From the NCBI GenBank assembly GCA_934307185.1, contig CAKRCJ010000090.1, positions 1 through 8,088 on the forward strand: DNA of 8,088 bases. Direction: 5' to 3'. Under the pieces are notes generated by a model that was not told the DNA's origin, did not search any database, and worked only from the letters and a program-made list of their open reading frames with translations. Origin of the DNA: an uncultured Roseburia sp. Its GTDB lineage: Bacteria > Bacillota > Clostridia > Lachnospirales > Lachnospiraceae. The stretch's first letter is position 1. Each line of letters starts with the position of its first letter. Both the position numbers and the translations under genes were made by a program. Below are positions 1-6,818 of this stretch, one piece after another.

Positions 1-30
1 ATACTGGCCCAATGTAATATCTCTTAACAT
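1..30 (-). CDS. ecfT: EcfT, ECF transporter transmembrane subunit (5' end only)
   Basis: The first ten codons read MLRDITLGQY and continue off the left edge. This matches the typical opening of EcfT proteins (M-[IL]-R-D-[IV]-T-x-G-Q-Y). EcfT is the membrane scaffold that couples the two ATPases to interchangeable substrate-binding S components in group II energy-coupling-factor transporters. A clear ribosome binding site (AAGGAG at 36-41, 5 nt before the ATG) supports the start, and ecfA2 ends 41 bp upstream in the same direction, giving the standard ecfA1-ecfA2-ecfT order. Only ten residues are visible, so the call rests on this motif plus gene order. Confidence 0.82.
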   Translation of the reverse strand, partial: MLRDITLGQY

Positions 31-71
31 AAATTCTCCTTGCTTTTTACCCTTTTGCCGCTATTGGGATA

Positions 72-974
72 CTATCCGATGTTTTCTCCGATAAAAGGAC
101 TTTTTCTCTCAATGCCATCCGGTATTCTCCCTAGCAACACCTCTAAAAGACTTTCTCTTGCCTCAGCAACAGTCGTAGCATCTGTGTTTACGTTCAGTCC
201 TTTTTCCTTTAACTCATGCATCAGATAGGTCACCTGCGGTGCTGCAAGCCCAATCTCTTCCAATTCCCTGTAATGTTTAAATACTTCACGGGGTGTATCA
301 TCAAATCTCACCTCGCCATGGTTCATTACAATGATACGTTCCACGTATTTTGCAACGTCCTCCATACTGTGGGACACAAGAATGACGGTAATTCCTCTTT
401 CCTTATGCATTCTTGCAATCAAATCGAGTATCTCATCACGTCCTGCCGGGTCTAAGCCTGCGGTCGGTTCATCTAAGATTAGTACCTCCGGTTTCATTGC
501 AAGCACACCGGCAATCGCAACTCTTCTTTTCTGCCCGCCGGAAAGATCAAACGGAGACTGATAGTAAAGCTCCTCTGGAAGCCCTACACTCCTTAATGCC
601 TCAAATGCACGGAGTCCTGCCTCGTCTTTGGTAAGTCCCTGATTTTTCGGTCCAAAACATACATCATCAAAAATTGTTGTCTCAAACAACTGATGTTCCG
701 GGTACTGGAAAACAAGTCCGACGCGGTTTCTTAGTTCCCTTAAATCATAATCTTCATCATATATATCCTGTCCGTTAAAATAAATGCTTCCTGAAGTAGC
801 TTTCACCAGTCCGTTCAGATGCTGGATTAGTGTCGACTTACCGGAACCGGTATGACCGATAATTCCGATGAACTGCCCATCTTTTATTTCAAGGTTTATA
901 TTTTTTAACGCCTGAATCTGATAGGCAGTTCCCTCGCTGTACACATAATTGATTTTATCTAAAATGAGTGACAT
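72..974 (-). CDS. ecfA2: EcfA2, ECF transporter ATPase
   Basis: This is the second ATPase of the energy-coupling-factor module, which hydrolyses ATP at the inner face of the membrane to power uptake of vitamins and other micronutrients. In the 300-residue product (numbered from the MSLILDK start), I see the Walker A motif GHTGSGKST at 40-48, the Q-loop glutamine in VFQYPEHQ near 90, the ABC signature LSGGQ at 144-148, Walker B VLILDEP at 164-170 with catalytic Glu169, and the H-loop His202 in VSHSMED. The C-terminal region after about residue 225 is the EcfA-type extension. An in-frame ATG four codons upstream (984-986) overlaps the GGAGGG ribosome binding site, so the 974 start is preferred. 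It lies 21 nt downstream of ecfA1. A1 versus A2 is assigned by order and by the MSLIL...YVYSEGT N-terminus typical of EcfA2. Confidence 0.95.
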   Translation of the reverse strand: MSLILDKINYVYSEGTAYQIQALKNINLEIKDGQFIGIIGHTGSGKSTLIQHLNGLVKATSGSIYFNGQDIYDEDYDLRELRNRVGLVFQYPEHQLFETTIFDDVCFGPKNQGLTKDEAGLRAFEALRSVGLPEELYYQSPFDLSGGQKRRVAIAGVLAMKPEVLILDEPTAGLDPAGRDEILDLIARMHKERGITVILVSHSMEDVAKYVERIIVMNHGEVRFDDTPREVFKHYRELEEIGLAAPQVTYLMHELKEKGLNVNTDATTVAEARESLLEVLLGRIPDGIERKSPFIGENIG

Positions 975-978
975 AACA

Positions 979-984
979 CCCTCC
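979..984 (-). promoter_or_regulatory. Ribosome binding site that fixes the ecfA2 start
   Basis: The minus strand reads GGAGGG, then TGTT, then ATG at 974. The alternative upstream ATG (984-986) overlaps this Shine-Dalgarno sequence and has no comparable site of its own, so translation most likely begins at 974. Confidence 0.75.
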
Positions 985-995
985 ATCCAAGTGCC

Positions 996-1850
996 TTATC
1001 CGGCTATTTTCATAATTGCATCCACCAGTTCTTCTCTCGTTAAAACTCCAAGCGGAATATCGAGTCCTGACTGGCGGAGCAAATCAGCAAGCAGTGTAAT
1101 CTGCGGCACATCCAGTCTGTGTTCTTTTAATGTACCCACCTGGGAAAAGATTTCCCTCGGTGTTCCCTGCATTACAATATGCCCCTTATCCATGACATAA
1201 ACATAATCTGCGTCCACAACCTCTTCCATGTAATGCGTAATCAAAAGAATGGTAACACCTTTCTTCTTGTTTAATTCATGTGCTGCATGTAACACTTCTT
1301 TTCGTCCATTCGGGTCTAACATTGCTGTAGGCTCGTCCAATACGATGCATTTTGGCTCCATTGCCATAACTCCGGCAATTGCAACACGCTGTTTTTGTCC
1401 ACCGGACAATTTATTTGGAGAGTGTTTACGGTATTTTAACATACCGACCGATTTTAAACTTTCCTCTACTCGCTTCCATATTTCATCTGTAGGAACGCCT
1501 ATATTTTCCGGTCCAAATCCGACATCCTCCTCCACGACACTCGCAATAATCTGATTATCCGGGTTCTGGAATACCATTCCTGCTGCCTGACGTACCGGCA
1601 GTATGTTTTCTTCCTGTGTGACATCTTTGCCATCCACATAAAGACTTCCCTCGGTCGGTGTGAGCAGCGCATTAATATGTTTTGCAAGCGTTGACTTACC
1701 GGAACCATTGTGCCCTAAAATTGCAATAAACTGTCCCGGCTTCACATCAATGTCAATATGGTCTAATGCTGTCTGAATTGACTCCACATTACCTTCTTCA
1801 TCTCTGCGGATATATTCATGAACAAGCTGTTTTGCTTTGATGATTCCCAT
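996..1850 (-). CDS. ecfA1: EcfA1, ECF transporter ATPase
   Basis: First ATPase of the energy-coupling-factor module; it pairs with EcfA2 as a heterodimer bound to EcfT. The 284-residue product has all ABC ATPase motifs: Walker A GHNGSGKST at 46-54, Q-loop Gln95 in VFQNPDNQ, signature LSGGQ at 148-152, Walker B CIVLDEP at 168-174 with catalytic Glu173, D-loop MLDP at 177-180, and H-loop His206. The N-terminus carries the longer EYIRRDEEGN insertion in the A-loop region seen in EcfA1 proteins. Both ATPases keep consensus catalytic residues, so both sites look competent. The ATG is preceded by GGGGAAAAG. The gene starts 38 bp after trmL, with no terminator between, so it is probably cotranscribed with trmL. 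No S-component gene or riboswitch is visible, so the transported substrate cannot be inferred. Confidence 0.95.
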   Translation of the reverse strand: MGIIKAKQLVHEYIRRDEEGNVESIQTALDHIDIDVKPGQFIAILGHNGSGKSTLAKHINALLTPTEGSLYVDGKDVTQEENILPVRQAAGMVFQNPDNQIIASVVEEDVGFGPENIGVPTDEIWKRVEESLKSVGMLKYRKHSPNKLSGGQKQRVAIAGVMAMEPKCIVLDEPTAMLDPNGRKEVLHAAHELNKKKGVTILLITHYMEEVVDADYVYVMDKGHIVMQGTPREIFSQVGTLKEHRLDVPQITLLADLLRQSGLDIPLGVLTREELVDAIMKIAG

Positions 1851-1888
1851 CTTTTCCCCATGCCTCTCTAAAATCTATGCCGTATTTT

Positions 1889-2392
1889 TTAATCTTCCCA
1901 TTTTAATCTGTGAAGCTGTCCTTCTAATTTCATATGGTCAAACTGATTTTGTCTTAATGCCTCATATAAAACAATTGCCACAGAATTGGACAGATTTAAA
2001 GACCTTGTCTCTCCAATCATTGGAATACGTACACAGGTATCCGGGTTCGCCTTTAATATTTCTTCGGGAATTCCGGCGCTTTCCTTTCCAAACATAATAA
2101 AACAGTCCGGCTCATAGGAAACATCAGAATACACATGTCTTCCCTTTGTGGTTGCCATATAAATTTTCGCATTTGGATTCTTCTCACAGAAATCTTCCCA
2201 GTTTACATAAGTTGTAACATCTAAGTCTTTCCAGTAATCCATTCCAGCTCTTTTTAACGCTTTTTCATCCAGACGGAAACCAAGTGGTTCAATCAGATGC
2301 AGCTTTGTCCCGGTTGCCACACAGGTTCTTCCGATATTTCCTGTATTTGCCGGTATTTCCGGCTCATATAACACAATGTTTAACTCTGCCAT
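1889..2392 (-). CDS. trmL: tRNA (cytidine(34)-2'-O)-methyltransferase TrmL (YibK family, SPOUT)
   Basis: TrmL uses S-adenosylmethionine to 2'-O-methylate the wobble base (C34 or cmnm5U34) of the two leucine tRNAs tRNA-Leu(CAA) and tRNA-Leu(UAA). The 167-residue product is full length for this minimal single-domain SPOUT family. Visible family motifs are EPEIPANTGNIGRTC at 10-24 (motif 1, with conserved Asn17), LGFRLDEKALKRAGMDYW at 37-54, MFGKESAGIP at 100-109 (motif 2, with Gly102 and Glu104), and the trefoil-knot SAM-binding segment RIPMIGETRSLNLSNSVAI at 122-140. GGGAG six bases before the ATG is a good ribosome binding site. It follows a hairpin with U-tract downstream of the aminotransferase gene and precedes ecfA1 by 38 bp. 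I see no convincing promoter of its own. Confidence 0.95.
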   Translation of the reverse strand: MAELNIVLYEPEIPANTGNIGRTCVATGTKLHLIEPLGFRLDEKALKRAGMDYWKDLDVTTYVNWEDFCEKNPNAKIYMATTKGRHVYSDVSYEPDCFIMFGKESAGIPEEILKANPDTCVRIPMIGETRSLNLSNSVAIVLYEALRQNQFDHMKLEGQLHRLKWED

Positions 2393-2406
2393 TGTTTTCT
2401 CCCGTC

Positions 2407-2458
2407 AAAAATTTGCCGCACTAAGCATTAAAACCTGATGAAAACTCTTAGTGCGACA
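2407..2458 (-). terminator. Rho-independent-terminator-like hairpin between the aminotransferase gene and trmL
   Basis: On the minus strand, CGCACTAAG (2455-2447) pairs perfectly with CTTAGTGCG (2425-2417). The stem extends outward by a U-G wobble, a G-C and a U-A pair to about 12 bp, with a 21-nt loop. It is followed by AA and five U residues (2411-2407). It lies only 4 nt before the trmL Shine-Dalgarno sequence. The long loop and the short U-tract make it a moderate rather than strong terminator; it could act as a partial terminator or attenuator. Which of these it is cannot be decided from sequence alone. Confidence 0.6.
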
Positions 2459-2465
2459 GATTTAT

Positions 2466-3641
2466 TTACTCATTCTTTTTTTCACGTAATTCTTTAATAA
2501 AAATTTCCATGCGGTCTAATGCCGTCTTTAAATTATCCAGTGAATACGCATAGGAAATTCGGATATAGCCCTCTCCGCAGTCACCAAACGCTGTTCCTGG
2601 AACAACTGCTAACTTCTGCGATTTTAAAAGCTCTGTGGCAAATTCATCCGAAGTCATGCCAAACTCTCTGATACACGGAAATACATAAAATGCTCCAAAC
2701 GGTTCAAAACATGGAAGTCCCATCTCTTTAAAACGATGTAACAGATAACGTCTTCTTCCATTGTATTCCTCACGCATCTGGGCAACATCGTTATCACCGT
2801 TTTTCAATGCCTCCACACCGGCAAACTGGCTTGTGGAAGGCGCACACATAATTGCAAACTGATGAATTTTTAACATCTGCTCAATAATAACGCGCGGTCC
2901 GCACGCATAGCCGAGTCTCCAGCCTGTCATTGCATGGGATTTTGAAAATCCATTGATTACGATTGTCCTCTCCCACATTCCAGGCAGCGATGCAATTGAC
3001 ACATGATTTTCCAGATAAGTAAGCTCCGAATAAATCTCATCACTTACCACAAATAAATCATGCTTTTTTATAACCTCTGCAATCTTAATAAGGTCTTCTT
3101 TTTCCATAACCGCACCGGTCGGATTATTTGGAAATGGTAAGACAAGCAGCTTTGTTTTCGGTGTGATAACAGCTTCTAATTCCTCTGCGGTGAGCCGGAA
3201 TTCATCCTCTGCCTTTAACTCAATAATCACAGGAACTGCCCCTGCTAAAACAGCACACGGCACATAAGATACATAGCTTGGCTGCGGAATAAGTACCTCA
3301 TCCCCCGGGTCTAACATTGCGCGCATTGCTGCGTCAATTGCCTCGCTGCCGCCGATGGTAACCATAATCTCATGGTCTTCATCATAGGAAAGCCCATAAT
3401 GTCTGTTTAAATACCGGTTAATCTCTGTTTTTAATTCTTTCAAACCAGAATTGGAGGTATAGTGCGTTTTTCCTTTTTCCAGAGAATAAATACCCTCATC
3501 CCGGATATGCCACGGTGTATCAAAATCTGGTTCACCAACACCAAGAGAAATCGCGTCCTTCATCTCATGAACAATATCAAAAAATTTACGAATCCCGGAT
3601 GGCTGAATGGTTGTAATCGTTTTGTTTAACGGATCTCTCAT
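2466..3641 (-). CDS. Class I/II PLP-dependent aminotransferase (AspC/AlaT-like)
   Basis: A cytosolic fold-type I aminotransferase of 391 residues, the usual length for subgroup I-gamma enzymes. Key residues are visible: the N-terminal GVGEPDFDTP at 34-43, Gly-Gly-Ser-Glu at 97-100 for the cofactor phosphate, NNPTG at 172-176 (Asn173 near the PLP ring), SDEIYSEL at 200-207 (Asp201 binds the pyridine nitrogen, Tyr204), the Schiff-base Lys234 in GFSKSHAMTGWRLGY, and Arg361 in YIRISYA, which binds the substrate carboxylate. The gene starts one base after the stop of an Lrp/AsnC regulator. The same pairing exists in Bacillus subtilis (yugG-yugH, linked to alanine transamination), so alanine or another amino acid with 2-oxoglutarate is a reasonable guess, but aspartate, aromatic or other acceptors cannot be excluded. 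AAAGGA lies about 12 nt before the ATG, so translation may be partly coupled to the upstream gene. Confidence 0.92.
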   Translation of the reverse strand: MRDPLNKTITTIQPSGIRKFFDIVHEMKDAISLGVGEPDFDTPWHIRDEGIYSLEKGKTHYTSNSGLKELKTEINRYLNRHYGLSYDEDHEIMVTIGGSEAIDAAMRAMLDPGDEVLIPQPSYVSYVPCAVLAGAVPVIIELKAEDEFRLTAEELEAVITPKTKLLVLPFPNNPTGAVMEKEDLIKIAEVIKKHDLFVVSDEIYSELTYLENHVSIASLPGMWERTIVINGFSKSHAMTGWRLGYACGPRVIIEQMLKIHQFAIMCAPSTSQFAGVEALKNGDNDVAQMREEYNGRRRYLLHRFKEMGLPCFEPFGAFYVFPCIREFGMTSDEFATELLKSQKLAVVPGTAFGDCGEGYIRISYAYSLDNLKTALDRMEIFIKELREKKNE

Positions 3642-3642
3642 C

Positions 3643-4119
3643 TTACATCTCTATCCTTTCGTCTTTTGCAGGCTCTGCCATAACAGTTCCGTGGTCTTTA
3701 TATTTTTTCAGAATAAAGTTTGTTTTTGTGCTCAGGACAGAATCGAGTGGAGATAATTTATCAGAAACAAACTGGGAAACCTCGCGGAGTGTCTTTCCTT
3801 CAATTGTTACCATAAAGTCAAAGCCTCCCGAAATAAGATAAACAGAATTCACCTCCGGATAATTGTAAATACGCTCTGCCACTTTATCAAAGCCCATGCC
3901 GCGCTGTGGAGTAACACGTACTTCAATCAATGCAGTTACTTTTTCAATTCCTGCTTTATCCCAGTCAATTAATGTATGATATCCACAGATAATATGTTCC
4001 TCCTCCATTTTTTGGAGTTCGTTTATTACAGATGCCTCATCCACTCCAAGAATGATAGCAAGCTCTTTCAAATCAATTCTGCTGTTCTTCTCTATAAATG
4101 TTAAAATTTTTTCACGCAT
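3643..4119 (-). CDS. Lrp/AsnC family transcriptional regulator
   Basis: A 158-residue feast/famine regulator. Residues 1 to about 50 form the winged helix-turn-helix (IDLKELAIILGVDEASVINEL includes the recognition region). Residues about 58-145 form the RAM ligand-binding domain, with the beta strand VTALIEVRV and the conserved GGFDFMV turn, which in this family lines the amino-acid effector site and builds octamers. A longer reading from a TTG at 4149 is possible but unlikely: AAAGGA at 4128-4133, eight bases before ATG 4119, clearly marks the shorter start. It sits between the AIR-synthase-like gene and the aminotransferase gene, one base from the latter, so it probably regulates this operon in response to an amino acid. 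No operator can be pinned down by eye. The effector is unknown. Confidence 0.92.
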   Translation of the reverse strand: MREKILTFIEKNSRIDLKELAIILGVDEASVINELQKMEEEHIICGYHTLIDWDKAGIEKVTALIEVRVTPQRGMGFDKVAERIYNYPEVNSVYLISGGFDFMVTIEGKTLREVSQFVSDKLSPLDSVLSTKTNFILKKYKDHGTVMAEPAKDERIEM

Positions 4120-4127
4120 AATATAAA

Positions 4128-4133
4128 TCCTTT
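4128..4133 (-). promoter_or_regulatory. Ribosome binding site that fixes the Lrp-family gene start
   Basis: AAAGGA on the minus strand, eight bases before ATG at 4119. The alternative in-frame TTG at 4149 directly abuts the upstream stop codon and has no properly spaced Shine-Dalgarno sequence, so the ATG is chosen. Confidence 0.7.
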
Positions 4134-4142
4134 CCTGATTAT

Positions 4143-4164
4143 CTTGCAATTACCTTGCAATTAC
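4143..4164. repeat. 11-bp perfect tandem duplication at a gene end
   Basis: The minus strand carries GTAATTGCAAG twice in direct succession (plus strand CTTGCAATTAC at 4143-4153 and 4154-4164). It spans the last codons and stop of the AIR-synthase-like gene and part of the spacer to the Lrp-family gene. With one copy or two, the protein ends in the same residues (K-V-I-A-R-stop), so the duplication is neutral for the upstream protein and only lengthens the spacer by 11 bp. Confidence 0.9.
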
Positions 4165-5139
4165 CTTGTATAACTCATCCGTCTTTGGCGGCTCTAAAAA
4201 TCTTGTTTCATCCTCGTTTAACAGAACGCGGTCATTTCCCGCGGTAGCTTTTCCGATAATTGTTGCCTTAATTCCTGCCTTTTCCAGCTCACGTACCAGA
4301 TGATTACCATCCTGTGCTGCCATAAGCATACATCCACTGGAAATCAGAAGATAAGGATTAACTCCAAAAAATTCACAAACCTCTACTGTTTCCTGACGAA
4401 TTGGTATTTTCTTCAAATCGATTTCAAGTCCGACGCCAGATGCCTCTGCCATTTCCCACAGGGCTCCGAAAATTCCGCCCTCTGTCACATCATGCATTGC
4501 ACTAACGCCAGACGTCACGGCGACTGCGGCCTCAGATAATACGGAAATATATACATCAAGTTCTTTCGCTTTTTCAATAAAAGGTGCAGAAAAATGAGTT
4601 TTTAGCTCTTCTTCCTTTTCCTTTGCAATAATGGAGGTTCCTTCAATTCCAATCCATTTGGTGACAAGAATATCCATTCCCGCTCTTGCACCAGCGGTTG
4701 AAATCAATTTTCCTTTTTTTACTTTTCCAACACCGCAGACACTAATAACTGGCTGGTTTACTACTCTTGTAACCTCTGTATGTCCACCCATTACCTGGAC
4801 ATTTGCTTTTGCACATGCCTCTTCTACCTGTTTCATCATCAGGCACAAATCCTGCTCGCATACAAAAGTTGGCAGTAACACTGTAAGTAAAACTCCGACC
4901 GGCTCTGCACCAGCACTTGCCAGATCATTTACTGTAATCTGAATTGCGAGGGTTCCAATATCCTTTGCTGTTCCTGTAATCGGGTCGGTTGACATAACAA
5001 GCATTTCGTCCTCTGCCAGCTCCACTGCAGCGCAGTCCTCACCAACTCCTGCTCCTAAAACGACCTCCGGCCGTTTGGTCTGAATTTGTTTAAAAACGGA
5101 ACGTTTCAATACGTTCTCCGGTACTTTTCCAACTTTCAT
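4150..5139 (-). CDS. AIR-synthase-fold protein, HypE/PurM superfamily, substrate unknown
   Basis: A 329-residue protein of the PurM/HypE/ThiL/SelD superfamily, whose members use ATP to activate an amide, carbamoyl, phosphate or selenium substrate. The N-terminal AIRS domain (about 30-140) shows GVGEDCAAV at 31-39, the Mg-ATP segment STDPITG at 50-56, NDLASAGAEP at 71-80, and GGHTEVT at 118-124. The C-terminal domain (about 150-305) shows MHDVTEGGIFGAL at 215-227, closest to the HypE pattern. True HypE ends in a Pro-Arg-Ile-Cys type tail whose cysteine carries the thiocarbamate; this protein ends DELYKVIAR without that cysteine, and no other hyp gene is near, so it is probably not a [NiFe]-hydrogenase maturase. 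The ATG is 9 nt after the vanW-domain gene; the nearest Shine-Dalgarno-like AAGGA is about 15 nt away, so translational coupling is likely. The reaction is unknown. Confidence 0.85.
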   Translation of the reverse strand: MKVGKVPENVLKRSVFKQIQTKRPEVVLGAGVGEDCAAVELAEDEMLVMSTDPITGTAKDIGTLAIQITVNDLASAGAEPVGVLLTVLLPTFVCEQDLCLMMKQVEEACAKANVQVMGGHTEVTRVVNQPVISVCGVGKVKKGKLISTAGARAGMDILVTKWIGIEGTSIIAKEKEEELKTHFSAPFIEKAKELDVYISVLSEAAVAVTSGVSAMHDVTEGGIFGALWEMAEASGVGLEIDLKKIPIRQETVEVCEFFGVNPYLLISSGCMLMAAQDGNHLVRELEKAGIKATIIGKATAGNDRVLLNEDETRFLEPPKTDELYKVIAR

Positions 5140-5148
5140 AATCTTAAT

Positions 5149-6723
5149 TTACTGTCCTTCTGTTGTTGTATTTCCAGTAATTTCACTTTCATCTACTGTT
5201 CCTGCAATAGCATCCGCATCTGCCTGTGCCGCCGCATCCTGTGGTGTCTCTGTCGTCGTTGCCGGCACATCTGTAGCTGCCGGTGCTGCCACAGTGTACT
5301 GGTTTACTGTCGCATATATGGTTGCTTCATCTCCAGTTGCAATTGCTGCATTTACTGCTGCTGTTGCATTCGGGTCTGCGGAAGCAGTTCCTATATGCAC
5401 AATCTTTGGTGATGATTTATAGGTACTCTTATTAATTGCATCCCTGCTCTGTTCTACCCCGTCAACCGTTACAATCTTCCACAGTCTTGCCACATAGCCG
5501 GTATGCTGGCTCTGTGCGGTTGCAATCGTTCCAATCGGATCACCGGTTGCAACAAACTGTGTTGCCGGATTATCCTCGGATACCACTTCGCTTTCAAAGG
5601 TTACCACACGGTTTGACGGTCTTGTTTCTTCTCCATATATATTAAAATATACATTTTTTCCACTCGTATATGCTTCGATATAAATTGGTGTCTGCTGGTT
5701 ATTGACAAACTTTAAGTCTTTGTAATCTCCGGCAATTGCAGCATCCATTGATGGTTTTACATAATTTACAATCATGGAATGGTTCGAGCGCTGTGTCACT
5801 TCAAGCTCTGCACGGATTACCGCATTATATAAAGTCGTGGAAACCTGGCAGACTCCACCGCCATATGCCTGCACGGTCTGTCCGTTCTCATAGGCTCCTG
5901 CAAGCTCATAGCCGCCCTCCGCGCTGATTGGTGCCATAGCTGCCGCTGCTGAAAATTCTTCTCCCGGATATAATACCGTTCCATCAATCTTACCTGCTGC
6001 CACACTGATATTTGTGCAGCGCGCCGCAGAAGATGTGCTGTAATTCGTTGTAAAACTTCCAAGCAAGTCTTTTACCTTCATCAGCTCTTCCTTGGTGCCT
6101 TCCGGCTCCACAACCTCTGCCACAAGCTCAATATCTGCATCGGAGCCGTCCCAGCCGTCTGAAAGGTACTCTTCGATTTTCTTTACAGACTCTGCCACAT
6201 TTACCTCTACACCAGAGCTTCCTTCAATAATTTTAAACTGTCCGTTTTCTCTTACTAACCCGTTATTTACCGCTTTATTATTCAATTTCTGTGCTTTATC
6301 TGTCAACACCTCCGATGCAGCAGTCTCATTTACGCTGAGTGGGAGGTCAAAAACTTTATTTCCATGCTCAAGGTCTTTGGTATCTTTATATCTTTTTATC
6401 AGATTGCCTGTTTTTCCAACTGCAAGTGCCTCTGATACCGCATTATTATTTTCAAATGTAATTCCAAGCTCTGACGCTGTTACATCAACACTTTTTCCAT
6501 TCGCCGCCAGCGTAAGCACCGCTTCGTCAACACTCTTGGCATATGCATCAATTGCCTCTGCCGCTTCCTCTTTTGTCATTCCGCCAACGTTAATATTTCC
6601 AATATAAACGCCTGTTGCAATTCTCTCATCCTCTGTATCCGCCTTTGCCGTCATCTTATTTCCAACAGCAAAACATAATACAATTGCTAAAATTGTAAAT
6701 GGAATCCATCTCTTCAACTTCAT
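5149..6723 (-). CDS. VanW-domain cell-envelope protein with peptidoglycan-binding-like and G5-like domains
   Basis: A 524-residue exported protein. Residues 2-5 are basic, 7-21 are hydrophobic, and A-K-A at 26-28 could be a signal peptidase site, so it is either secreted or anchored by this segment. Residues about 35-205 resemble two putative peptidoglycan-binding (YoaR/YkuD N-terminal type) domains. The VanW domain follows at about 219-365, with NISVAAGKIDGTVLYPGEEF and the hallmark GGGVCQVSTTLYNA at 288-301. Residues about 372-446 look like a divergent G5 domain ending IVHIGT. The last 70 or so residues are low-complexity, rich in Ala, Thr, Asp and Glu, with no LPxTG sorting motif. VanW is named after a vancomycin-resistance accessory protein, but no van genes are near and no resistance role should be inferred. 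An upstream GTG (6732) overlaps the ribosome binding site, so ATG 6723 is preferred. It leads the operon from its own promoter. Confidence 0.93.
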   Translation of the reverse strand: MKLKRWIPFTILAIVLCFAVGNKMTAKADTEDERIATGVYIGNINVGGMTKEEAAEAIDAYAKSVDEAVLTLAANGKSVDVTASELGITFENNNAVSEALAVGKTGNLIKRYKDTKDLEHGNKVFDLPLSVNETAASEVLTDKAQKLNNKAVNNGLVRENGQFKIIEGSSGVEVNVAESVKKIEEYLSDGWDGSDADIELVAEVVEPEGTKEELMKVKDLLGSFTTNYSTSSAARCTNISVAAGKIDGTVLYPGEEFSAAAAMAPISAEGGYELAGAYENGQTVQAYGGGVCQVSTTLYNAVIRAELEVTQRSNHSMIVNYVKPSMDAAIAGDYKDLKFVNNQQTPIYIEAYTSGKNVYFNIYGEETRPSNRVVTFESEVVSEDNPATQFVATGDPIGTIATAQSQHTGYVARLWKIVTVDGVEQSRDAINKSTYKSSPKIVHIGTASADPNATAAVNAAIATGDEATIYATVNQYTVAAPAATDVPATTTETPQDAAAQADADAIAGTVDESEITGNTTTEGQ

Positions 6724-6731
6724 ATAACTCA

Positions 6732-6737
6732 CTCTCT
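6732..6737 (-). promoter_or_regulatory. Ribosome binding site that fixes the VanW-domain gene start
   Basis: AGAGAG on the minus strand, eight bases before ATG 6723. The alternative GTG at 6730-6732 shares its first base with this site, so it could not use it. Confidence 0.6.
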
Positions 6738-6769
6738 TTAAAATGTGTACTATACCTCAATTTTAAATA

Positions 6770-6797
6770 ATTTTAACATAATCCCTCTTATTTTCAA
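6770..6797 (-). promoter_or_regulatory. Sigma-A-type promoter of the VanW-led operon
   Basis: Minus strand: -35 TTGAAA at 6797-6792, a 16-nt spacer, and -10 TAAAAT at 6775-6770. The -10 is preceded by TGT, which makes it an extended -10 element. Transcription would begin near 6763, leaving a leader of about 40 nt before ATG 6723. The leader holds no obvious riboswitch or hairpin. Confidence 0.7.
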
Positions 6798-6818
6798 GGT
6801 GCATAACCACGAATATCA

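Noticed and set aside
4120..4149. A longer Lrp-family protein starting at TTG 4149.
   Set aside because: The TTG abuts the upstream stop codon and has no spaced Shine-Dalgarno; AAAGGA is placed ideally for ATG 4119 and the shorter start fits the family length.
5086..5412. Cysteine-rich plus-strand ORF opposite the VanW-domain gene tail.
   Set aside because: It is a shadow of Ala/Thr/Asp codons on the minus strand, with no ribosome binding site and no promoter.
6092..6607. 171-codon plus-strand ORF opposite the VanW-domain gene.
   Set aside because: The minus-strand frame carries recognisable domains throughout. The Ser/Phe/Pro-rich plus-strand product resembles antisense translation and has no ribosome binding site.
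6663..6683. A possible lipobox cysteine in the signal segment of the VanW-domain protein.
   Set aside because: The cysteine sits inside the hydrophobic core and is preceded by I-V-L rather than a small residue, so it does not fit a lipoprotein signal.
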